6,577 nt of DNA from JBPOFM01 sp038259855 (GTDB lineage Bacteria; Bacteroidota; Bacteroidia; Flavobacteriales; Flavobacteriaceae): assembly GCA_038259855.1 (NCBI GenBank), contig JBBSOJ010000190.1:1-6577 (forward strand), written 5' to 3'. The position numbers and the translations under genes were made by a program. Each line of letters opens with the position of its first letter. Within the stretch, counting starts at the first letter, position 1. Below the pieces are notes generated by a model. That model searched no databases, was not told where the DNA came from, and saw only the letters and a list, made by a program, of their open reading frames with translations. Positions 1 through 6,161 of the stretch are shown in pieces.

Positions 1-951
1 CTGCCATTGGCAATGCTATGGTATATTTTTAAATATAAAAAGCAAACCGCTGAACTGCGCATCTCCACCATTAAAGGTTTTAAATTAACATCCAGCGCAT
101 TTCCCAAAGCAAGACATGCATTATTTGTATTGCGATTATTGGCACTGGCACTTATGATTGTTGCGATGGCGAGACCACGAACGGTCGATGTGTCATCAAA
201 AACTAAAACAACGAGAGGGATCGATATTGTGATGGCCATTGATGTTTCTGCAAGTATGTTGGCAAAAGATCTATCACCGAATCGATTGGAAGCCTTGAAG
301 AATGTTGCGGCCGATTTTATCAAGGGACGCCCCAATGACAGAATCGGTATTGTGGAATATGCGGGTGAAAGTTATACAAAAACGCCCATTACAAGCGACA
401 AGGCCATCGTTTTAAGATCATTGGAAGATGTAAAATACAATACAATCATCGATGGCGGAACCGCCATTGGTATGGGTTTGGGAACCTCGGTGAATCGATT
501 GAAGGATAGCAGGGCGAAAAGTAAAGTCATCATTCTGTTAACAGATGGTGTGAATAATTCTGGCCAGATCGATCCAAAAACAGCCAGTAATTTAGCAGTC
601 GAATATGGTATTAAAGTGTATACCATCGGATTGGGAAGTAATGGTATGGCATTATCACCTATCGGAATCACCGGTAACGGCGCGTTTCAATATGGTCGTG
701 TGCAAGTGGAAATTGATGAAGCGCTTTTAAAGGACATTGCCAAGGTTACAGGTGGGAAATACTTCCGAGCGACCAACAATAAAAAGCTAGAGGAGATTTA
801 CGAAGAAATCAATAAGCTTGAAAAAACCGATATTGAAGAATTCAAGTTTTATAATTACGAAGAAAAATACAGACCGTTATTGTTGCTGGCACTGGGTTTA
901 TTGTTTCTCGAATTTATAATGAGAGCAACACTATTCAGAAGTTTCAATTAG
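1..951 (+). CDS. batA: BatA, membrane-anchored VWA-domain protein (5' end outside window)
   Basis: This is the 3' part of batA, the first VWA protein of the Bat (Bacteroides aerotolerance) operon. The reading frame is open from base 1 (LPLAMLWYIF...), so the start codon lies upstream; the TTG at base 7 is only an internal leucine. In order, the sequence shows the end of a first membrane helix, a lysine-rich loop, a second helix (about bases 118-177), the VWA domain, and a C-terminal helix (about 874-927). The MIDAS metal site is complete: DVSAS at 241-255, the threonine of GGTAIG at 460-462, and TDG at 541-549. The positive loop KYKK between helices 1 and 2 suggests that the VWA domain faces the periplasm. 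It is paralogous to the next gene and shares its motif order. Family knowledge: BatA is linked to aerotolerance and stress in Bacteroides fragilis, but its molecular role is unproven. The identification is secure; the function is inferred. Confidence 0.93.
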   Translation: MPLAMLWYIFKYKKQTAELRISTIKGFKLTSSAFPKARHALFVLRLLALALMIVAMARPRTVDVSSKTKTTRGIDIVMAIDVSASMLAKDLSPNRLEALKNVAADFIKGRPNDRIGIVEYAGESYTKTPITSDKAIVLRSLEDVKYNTIIDGGTAIGMGLGTSVNRLKDSRAKSKVIILLTDGVNNSGQIDPKTASNLAVEYGIKVYTIGLGSNGMALSPIGITGNGAFQYGRVQVEIDEALLKDIAKVTGGKYFRATNNKKLEEIYEEINKLEKTDIEEFKFYNYEEKYRPLLLLALGLLFLEFIMRATLFRSFN

Positions 952-1044
952 TTGTTTGAGCGAAAAACAAAGCAATAGATAAAATATAGTCGCAGAATGA
1001 TGGCCCCAAGGCTAACTAAAAACTGCGCACTGAAGACTAAAAAG

Positions 1045-2082
1045 ATGTATCAATTAGACGAAAAAATATGGTTTTGGGTATTGGGAATTATTCCAATAGT
1101 GCTGCTTGTGTTTTTGGTGCTTCAATTTTGGAAATACCGCGCCCAAAAACGATTTGCGAGTTCGACCACATTTAAGAAATTGAGTCCAAATACCTCACTT
1201 TTCAAATCTATTTTGAAAATTGTCATCTTATGTTTGGTATTTTTATGTATCGCGTTGGCATTGGTGAATCCGAAAATGGGTACGAAATTAGAGACCGTTA
1301 AACGTGAAGGCGTCGATATTGTGTTTGCAGTGGATGTCTCTAAAAGTATGCTCGCTGAAGATGTAGCACCCAATCGATTGGATAAAGCAAAACAACTCGT
1401 TACCCAGATCATTAATAATTTAGCCAGCGATCGTGTTGGGATTATTGCTTACGCAGGAAAGGCATTCCCGCAATTGCCAATTACCACCGATTATGGTTCC
1501 GCTAAAATGTTCCTTCAGAGCATGAATACCGATATGTTATCATCGCAAGGTACCGCCATCAATGAGGCCATTAATTTGGCCAAAACGTATTACGATGATG
1601 ATGAGCAAACCAATCGCGTATTGATTATTATTTCAGACGGTGAAGATCATAGCGATATATCGGGTAGAGTTGCTGAAGAAGCGTCTGAAGAAGGCATCCG
1701 AATTTTTACTATCGGTGTTGGTACCGCAAAAGGTGGTCGCATCCCAGAAAAACGAAATGATGTCGTTCTGAATTACAAAAAAGACAGTAATGGCGAAACG
1801 GTCATCACAAGATTGGATGAGGAAACTTTGAAGACCATTGCTGCTGAAGCCAACGGTGTTTACATCAATGGAAATAGAACCAGTGTCGTGGTGAATGAAA
1901 TTCGAGATATTTTGAATAAAATGGATAAAACAGAATTCGAGGCAAAGCAATTTGCCGATTTTGAATCACAATTTCAATGGTTTTTAGGTGCCGCCATTTT
2001 ATTCCTCTTTTTAGATATCTTTTTGTTGGAAAGAAAAACAGGATGGTTAAAACGACTTAATCTGTTCAATGAAAGACGATGA
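1045..2082 (+). CDS. batB: BatB, membrane-anchored VWA-domain protein
   Basis: This is the second VWA protein of the Bat operon, 345 residues long. Helices are predicted at about residues 9-28, 55-74 and 312-328, with the VWA domain between the second and third. The MIDAS motif is intact: D97, S99 and S101 in DVSKS, T170 in QGTAIN, and D198 in SDGED. The basic loop after helix 1 (WKYRAQKR) and the basic C-terminus (ending LFNERR) put the VWA domain in the periplasm by the positive-inside rule. I chose ATG 1045 (MYQLDEKIWFW) because the first helix follows directly, as in flavobacterial relatives. An in-frame ATG at 997 would add 16 polar residues that look like translated spacer. There is no Shine-Dalgarno sequence. 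The gene starts 93 nt after batA and is probably cotranscribed with it. It probably acts with BatA in a heteromeric envelope complex, which is inference. Confidence 0.93.
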   Translation: MYQLDEKIWFWVLGIIPIVLLVFLVLQFWKYRAQKRFASSTTFKKLSPNTSLFKSILKIVILCLVFLCIALALVNPKMGTKLETVKREGVDIVFAVDVSKSMLAEDVAPNRLDKAKQLVTQIINNLASDRVGIIAYAGKAFPQLPITTDYGSAKMFLQSMNTDMLSSQGTAINEAINLAKTYYDDDEQTNRVLIIISDGEDHSDISGRVAEEASEEGIRIFTIGVGTAKGGRIPEKRNDVVLNYKKDSNGETVITRLDEETLKTIAAEANGVYINGNRTSVVVNEIRDILNKMDKTEFEAKQFADFESQFQWFLGAAILFLFLDIFLLERKTGWLKRLNLFNERR

Positions 2083-2083
2083 C

Positions 2084-2108
2084 ATGACGATCTACAAGGT
2101 CTAGTCAT
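2084..2108 (+). other. Imperfect hairpin just after the batB stop
   Basis: ATGAC (2084-2088) pairs with GTCAT (2104-2108). Inside this, GATC (2089-2092) pairs with GGTC (2098-2101) using one G-T pair, leaving a 5-nt loop and a 2-nt bulge. It begins one base after the batB stop codon and is followed by only a short T run (2108-2110), so it is a poor intrinsic terminator. It could protect the 3' end of a processed batAB message or attenuate transcription into batC. A stem this short can also arise by chance. Confidence 0.25.
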
Positions 2109-2240
2109 TTAAAGTAGCAGGAGCTCATTTTAGAGCCATGGCGGTTAAAAAACGTTAAAGCTACAGGAGACAGCAATTTTTTAAGAAAACATTATAACAA
2201 CTATGTATTTGATTTATTTAGTTTTGATAGATTATTTCAG

Positions 2241-3047
2241 ATGAGAGCATTAACATTCATAGTATTCGTATTAGCAAGCTTCATGACTTTTTCTCAAGAT
2301 CAGGAAAAAGATAATGAGCAAGAGATGCTGTTAAATAAAAAAACGGCTAACAATTTCGTTTATCAAGGTAATGAACACTTAACGGACGATGATTATGTAG
2401 CTGCAGAAATGCAATACAGAAAAGCCATTTCAAAACAACCAAATAACGTCGCTGGGACTTATAATCTTGGTAATTCCTATTATAAAAAAGGAAATTTTGA
2501 AGAAGCGTTGTACCGCCAAACACAGGCCGCCAAGAATGCCACAGATAAAGCTGATAAGCACAAGGCGTTTCATAACATCGGTAATATACTGATGAAGAAC
2601 AAGCAGTGCAAAGAGGCCGTTGAAGCTTATAAAAACGCATTGAGAAACGATCCTACCGATGAAGAGTCACGTTATAATTACGTGATCGCTAAAGAGTGTG
2701 CCGACCAGCAGAAGGACGACGAAGACAAAAATAAGGATAAGGATAAGAAGGAGGACGAAAAAGAAGACGATCAGAAAGATAAAGATAAAAAAGATCAGGA
2801 TAAGGGCGACCAGGATAAAAAAGAAGGAGACGACGAGAAAGACAAAGGTGAGCCTAAAGATGATAAAAAAGATAAGGAAGAGGGCGATGACAAAAACGAA
2901 AAACAACAGCCAAAACCTGGTCAACTATCGCCTCAACAAATAAAAAACCTCTTGGAGGCCATGAATAACCAAGAACAAAAAACACAAGAGAAAATGAATG
3001 CCGAAAAGCAAAAAGGCGTTAAAGTGAAAACAGAAAAAGATTGGTAA
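2241..3047 (+). CDS. batC: BatC, exported TPR protein with long acidic/basic tail
   Basis: BatC has 268 residues and is the TPR component of the Bat operon. The N-terminus (MRALTFIVFVLASFMTFSQ) is a short signal peptide, with cleavage likely near residue 18 or 19. Three TPR-like units cover about residues 36-69, 70-103 and 107-140, including YNLGNSYYKKGNFEEAL at 74-90 and KEAVEAYKNALRNDP at 124-138. Residues 155-222 are a low-complexity run of Lys, Asp and Glu. The C-terminus (LSPQQIKNLLEAMNNQEQ at 229-246, ending EKDW) is the part most typical of BatC. TPR units usually bind partner proteins, so a scaffold role with BatA, BatB, BatD and BatE in the periplasm is likely but inferred. The start is supported by the signal peptide; no Shine-Dalgarno sequence is seen. 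The gene follows a 158-nt gap, the widest in the operon, so an extra promoter or processing site is possible. Confidence 0.92.
   Translation: MRALTFIVFVLASFMTFSQDQEKDNEQEMLLNKKTANNFVYQGNEHLTDDDYVAAEMQYRKAISKQPNNVAGTYNLGNSYYKKGNFEEALYRQTQAAKNATDKADKHKAFHNIGNILMKNKQCKEAVEAYKNALRNDPTDEESRYNYVIAKECADQQKDDEDKNKDKDKKEDEKEDDQKDKDKKDQDKGDQDKKEGDDEKDKGEPKDDKKDKEEGDDKNEKQQPKPGQLSPQQIKNLLEAMNNQEQKTQEKMNAEKQKGVKVKTEKDW
2703..2906 (+). repeat. Low-complexity Lys/Asp/Glu-coding tract within batC
   Basis: This tract encodes BatC residues 155-222, almost entirely Lys, Asp and Glu with some Gln and Gly. The + strand is very rich in A and G, built from irregular copies of AAG, GAT, GAC and GAA codons, with a short tandem ATAAGG repeat near 2731-2742. 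It is imperfect rather than a clean microsatellite. The protein segment should be disordered, acting as a charged linker between the TPR units and the conserved C-terminal segment. The same composition creates long spurious open frames in a second + frame and on the - strand, which are not genes. Confidence 0.85.
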
Positions 3048-3117
3048 AAGGATTTTTTGATTTATGAATTGCGATGTTATGATCGTAATACGCGAATCTC
3101 AAATCGTAAATATTAGA

Positions 3118-4893
3118 ATGAACATAAAACTCTACATATCATTATTCCTAATGCTTGTTAGCACAGGATTTGTGACTGCTCAAATTAAGTTCGAAGCTAA
3201 ATTGAGTAAAAACAAACTTGGAGTCAATGAGCGTTTGCGTGTAGATTTTGAAATGAACAAGGACGGGGATAATTTTAATCCTCCAAATTTTCAGGATTTT
3301 CAAGTAGTTGGTGGACCTAACCAATCAGTAAGCCAATCTTGGGTCAATGGTGTGCGTTCATTTGCAAAAACGTACAGTTACTTTTTGGCGCCTAAACGAA
3401 CAGGTAGATTTACTATCGGTCAAGCTAGTATTGAGATTGATGGAGAAACCTATAAAACAGTTCCTGTAACAGTTGATATTTCTTCAGCTGTGCAACGTCC
3501 AAATGATCCGGATAATGCTGTAGCCGTTGCAGATGATAACATTCATTTGGTGGCTGAAATCTCCAAAAACAATCCCTATCTCAATGAAGCAATTACCGTA
3601 GTTTATAAGCTATACGTATCTCCGAATACGGGCGTTAGAAATTGGAAAGAGATTGACAATCCAAAATTCAATTCCTTTTGGAGCCAGAATATTGACATAA
3701 AACAATTTAAAGCTGAAAACGGCACTTATAATGGCGATCCTTACCGATATGTTGTTTTGAGAAAGGTTGTTTTATATCCCCAAAAATCGGGAGAATTAGA
3801 AATTGAGCCGTTAACTCTTGATTTAACGGTTGAGGTACCGACTAATCGTCGTGATATTTTCGGTGGTCGATTGATGACGCAAGTTAACAAAACCGTATCA
3901 GCAGGGAGTAAGACCATCAAAGTAAAACCGCTTCCGGAACAAGGAAAACCTGAAGATTTTACTGGCGCTGTAGGTGTTTTTGACTTTAAAGTCACAACAT
4001 CAAAGACCGATCTAAATGCTACGGAGTCGTTGAATGCCACAGTGCAGGTTTCAGGGAGTGGTAATTTGAAACTCTTTCAACTTCCAAAATTGACCATGCC
4101 GAGTTCTTTAGAAGTTTACGAGCCGGAACATTCAGAAAAGGTCAAAACAGATCTAAATGGTATGCAAGGAAGTATTTCAGATGATTATACCATTGTACCG
4201 CAGTTTAAGGGGAAATATCCAATTAAAAGTATCACATTCTCCTATTTTGATCTGAAAACTGAACGCTATAAAACAGTGTCTTCAGGTGATATTATCATTG
4301 ATGTCATTGAAGGTCCGACCAACGCGTCGACTTCCGATAATAACTTTGCCTCCACCTCCAATGGAAAACAGCCTGTTTTAGCGAGCGAAACTCAATTTGC
4401 ATTCATAAAAACGGATCCAAATTTCACATCCATTAAACCAGACTATTTTTTTAAGACAAATTTGTTTTGGGCTTCTTTATTATCACCATTACTGTTGATT
4501 CCCTTAGCAATTGTGATGAGACGTAAGAAAGAAGAACGTGATGCCGATATTTCAGGTAATAAGATTCGCAAAGCGGATAAACTTGCAAGAAAATATCTAG
4601 GTGAAGCCAAAAAATCATTGGGCCATAAAGAAGCGTTTTACATTGCACTTGAAAAGGCATTGCATAATTACCTAAAAGCAAAACTTCATATAGAAACCAG
4701 TGAATTGAGCAAGGAGCGAATGAGAACGCTCTTAAAGCAGAAGGGTGTTGATGAATCTAACGTAGCGGAATTTATAAGCATCCTAAATAATTGTGAATTG
4801 GCAAGATATACGCCTATTACCGATGTGGAAATGCAAAATGATTATGATCGTGCCGCAAAAACCATTTCTGTAATAGATAAAGAAATCAAATAA
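3118..4893 (+). CDS. batD: BatD, exported multi-Ig-like protein with one membrane helix
   Basis: BatD is the largest Bat component, 591 residues and full length for the family. A signal peptide (MNIKLYISLFLMLVSTGFVTAQ) is cleaved near residue 21. Three related beta-rich modules follow, opening with SKNKLGVNE (residue 30), SKNNPYLNE (149) and SKTDLNATE (295), and closing with PKRTGRF (92), PQKSGEL (221) and PQFKGKY (361). A membrane helix lies at about 447-468, followed by RRKKEER, so the last 120 or so residues are cytoplasmic and predicted mostly helical. I chose ATG 3118 because it places the signal peptide at the N-terminus; the ATG at 3064 would add 18 residues in front of it. The gene starts 70 nt after batC with no Shine-Dalgarno sequence. 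It probably links periplasmic BatA, BatB, BatC and BatE with cytoplasmic partners such as a MoxR ATPase, which is inference. Confidence 0.93.
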   Translation: MNIKLYISLFLMLVSTGFVTAQIKFEAKLSKNKLGVNERLRVDFEMNKDGDNFNPPNFQDFQVVGGPNQSVSQSWVNGVRSFAKTYSYFLAPKRTGRFTIGQASIEIDGETYKTVPVTVDISSAVQRPNDPDNAVAVADDNIHLVAEISKNNPYLNEAITVVYKLYVSPNTGVRNWKEIDNPKFNSFWSQNIDIKQFKAENGTYNGDPYRYVVLRKVVLYPQKSGELEIEPLTLDLTVEVPTNRRDIFGGRLMTQVNKTVSAGSKTIKVKPLPEQGKPEDFTGAVGVFDFKVTTSKTDLNATESLNATVQVSGSGNLKLFQLPKLTMPSSLEVYEPEHSEKVKTDLNGMQGSISDDYTIVPQFKGKYPIKSITFSYFDLKTERYKTVSSGDIIIDVIEGPTNASTSDNNFASTSNGKQPVLASETQFAFIKTDPNFTSIKPDYFFKTNLFWASLLSPLLLIPLAIVMRRKKEERDADISGNKIRKADKLARKYLGEAKKSLGHKEAFYIALEKALHNYLKAKLHIETSELSKERMRTLLKQKGVDESNVAEFISILNNCELARYTPITDVEMQNDYDRAAKTISVIDKEIK

Positions 4894-4957
4894 ATTTAAT
4901 TTTTAGTCATTAAAATATTCTTAAACTCTGCAACGAGTTCTTTGGATTCAATTTAAA

Positions 4958-5716
4958 ATGAAATATTTTTTTTACATAGCGTCCTTTCTTTTTTGTGTCA
5001 CAACATTCGCACAAAATGAAACTTTGTTTGAGCAGGCCAATAAATCATACAATCAAGGAAACTATGAGGAAGCCATAAAGGGATATGAACGTATAATTGA
5101 CAACGGTCAGCACTCTGCTGAATTGTATTTTAATTTGGGGAACGCCCACTATAAACTCAATCATATTGCTCCAAGCATTTATAATTATGAAAAGGCATTA
5201 TTGTTAAAACCAAACGATCAGGAAATTAAAAACAATATTGGTTTTGCTCGTAACATGACCATTGATGCCATAGAAAAAGTTCCTGAATTGGGGTTTTCGA
5301 AATTCATCAAAAACATTTCCAACCTTATGAGTTTTGAGCGTTGGGGTATGACAGCAGTTGTAATGATGATTCTTTTTGTAGCGTTGTTTTTAGTTTACTA
5401 CTTCTCATACAGATCGATGAGAAAGCGCTTGGCTTTTATTGGAAGTATGGCCACTTTGATTCTTGCTTGTGTGGCGGTATCCTTTGCGTATCACAATTTT
5501 AATTTAATGCAGAATGACCATCCAGCCATCGTCTTTGCTGAAGAGAGTCAAGTAAAAAGCGAGCCTAATTTGAGAGGTAACGAAGCCTTCATACTACATG
5601 AAGGTACCAAAGTTCAGGTATTGGATACAGTAAATTCTTGGAAAAAAATAAAACTTGCCGACGGAAAAACAGGTTGGATTCCGACAAATGATATAAAGTT
5701 GTTAAGGAACTTTTAG
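4958..5716 (+). CDS. batE: BatE, TPR and SH3-domain membrane protein
   Basis: BatE has 252 residues and is the last gene of the Bat operon. A signal peptide (MKYFFYIASFLFCVTTFAQ) precedes two TPR units at about residues 21-52 and 54-88 (AELYFNLGNAHYKLNHI at 54-70, then YEKALLLKPND). Two membrane helices at about 131-150 and 158-178 flank a basic cytoplasmic loop, YRSMRKR. The last 60 or so residues (about 189-248) form a bacterial SH3-like domain, recognisable from VKSEPNLRG, the EGTKVQVLD turn, and WKKIKLADGKTGWIP. The TPR and SH3 parts should therefore both lie in the periplasm. SH3-like domains of this type often bind peptides or cell wall, but the ligand here is unknown. The gene begins 64 nt after batD without a Shine-Dalgarno sequence. 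A Bacteroidota promoter box follows its stop, so the operon probably ends here. Confidence 0.92.
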   Translation: MKYFFYIASFLFCVTTFAQNETLFEQANKSYNQGNYEEAIKGYERIIDNGQHSAELYFNLGNAHYKLNHIAPSIYNYEKALLLKPNDQEIKNNIGFARNMTIDAIEKVPELGFSKFIKNISNLMSFERWGMTAVVMMILFVALFLVYYFSYRSMRKRLAFIGSMATLILACVAVSFAYHNFNLMQNDHPAIVFAEESQVKSEPNLRGNEAFILHEGTKVQVLDTVNSWKKIKLADGKTGWIPTNDIKLLRNF

Positions 5717-5749
5717 TTTTTAATTAACGAGATATCATCAAGCTTAAGT

Positions 5750-5757
5750 TATATTTG
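5750..5757 (+). promoter_or_regulatory. Bacteroidota -7 promoter box for the small ORF
   Basis: TATATTTG is an exact match to the TAnnTTTG -7 consensus of Bacteroidota. It lies 22 nt before the ATG at 5780 and after the batE stop, which would give a short leader of roughly 15 nt. The matching upstream TTG element is missing; the nearest candidate is TTA at 5724-5726, about 23 nt upstream. The placement is good, but eight bases with two free positions is modest evidence in AT-rich DNA. Confidence 0.5.
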
Positions 5758-5779
5758 CAAACACGTTTTTAAAAAATCT

Positions 5780-6079
5780 ATGCCTAAAATTCTGGTTTCA
5801 TATTTTTTCTGCTTTCTTTTTGCTGCATTAATAACTGCGCCTACCGTGCTGCATGTTATAGATGATACTATCGACGTGTCTATGTTTTTCTCGTTATCCG
5901 AAGAAGAAGAAAAAGGTTCTGAAACTGTAAAAAGCAATCAAATTTTATCTTCTGGTTATAATCATTTAGAAGTTGTGTTTCTTTTCAACGAATCGCTAAA
6001 TGGTATTGAGTATTTTTTTAAGACTTATCCAAAACCACATCTGAATTTAATTTCTCCACCTCCAGACTCGCTTATTTAA
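5780..6079 (+). CDS. Small membrane or exported protein of unknown function
   Basis: I do not recognise a characterised family for this 99-residue protein. The N-terminus (MPKILVSYFFCFLFAALITA) is a signal peptide or membrane anchor; its only Cys lies in the hydrophobic core and is not a convincing lipobox. An acidic cluster EEEE sits at residues 41-44, two aromatic-rich strands around 63-82 (LEVVFLFN, IEYFFKTYP), and a proline-rich end, SPPPD, at 92-96. If the signal is processed or acts as an anchor with an external tail, the remainder is periplasmic. A signal-like N-terminus and a promoter box 22 nt upstream support a real gene. It sits between batE and the SulP transporter, 82 nt before the latter, so it may be coexpressed with the transporter. 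A partner role is a guess. A fragment of an older, longer gene cannot be excluded. Confidence 0.72.
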   Translation: MPKILVSYFFCFLFAALITAPTVLHVIDDTIDVSMFFSLSEEEEKGSETVKSNQILSSGYNHLEVVFLFNESLNGIEYFFKTYPKPHLNLISPPPDSLI

Positions 6080-6123
6080 TTTTTCTGCGATAATTACAAT
6101 TACAATTTCTTAACTATAATATG

Positions 6124-6147
6124 CTCTATCTGTTTTTTTAGATAGAG
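6124..6147 (+). other. Perfect 8-bp hairpin before the SulP start
   Basis: CTCTATCT (6124-6131) and AGATAGAG (6140-6147) are exact reverse complements, separated by an 8-nt loop GTTTTTTT. The structure lies 44 nt after the small gene's stop and 14 nt before the SulP ATG. It is not a classical terminator, since the T run is in the loop and only a short T5 run (6152-6156) follows. It may be an mRNA structure controlling transporter translation, a weak terminator or attenuator, or an operator with dyad symmetry. The base pairing is plain; the function is inferred. Confidence 0.5.
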
Positions 6148-6161
6148 ATCAATTTTTCAGT

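Noticed and set aside
372..671. Reverse-strand open frame inside batA
   Set aside because: It lies fully within a well-identified gene, has no recognisable domain and no visible promoter. The same holds for the antisense frames at 1122-1412, 1633-1950, 2347-2640, 3741-4040, 4451-4681, 5749-5937 and 6149-6364.
952..970. TTGTTT/AAACAA hairpin after the batA stop
   Set aside because: A 6-bp AT-rich stem with a 7-nt loop is weak and common by chance in this base composition.
997..1044. In-frame upstream ATG pair extending BatB by 16 residues
   Set aside because: The added residues are polar and unlike the family start. The ATG at 1045 leads directly into the first membrane helix.
2667..2943. 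Long open frames on the other + frame and on the - strand across the batC tail
   Set aside because: They encode only Arg/Lys/Thr-rich or Phe/Val/Leu/Ile-rich low-complexity sequence, which is what the repetitive Lys/Asp codons of batC produce in other frames.
3064..3117. Upstream ATG extending BatD by 18 residues
   Set aside because: It would bury the signal peptide behind a charged stretch. The ATG at 3118 gives a normal signal peptide.
4924..4939. Inverted repeat AACTC/GAGTT between batD and batE as a terminator
   Set aside because: The stem is only 5 bp and AT-rich, with no proper T tract after it. batE is expected to be cotranscribed.
6092..6107. Tandem AATTAC repeat upstream of the transporter
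   Set aside because: It has fewer than three copies in an AT-rich spacer, with no sign of function.
6115..6120. TATAAT as a sigma-70 type -10 box before the transporter
   Set aside because: The primary sigma factor of Bacteroidota uses TAnnTTTG rather than the E. coli box, and the string is easily met by chance in AT-rich spacer.
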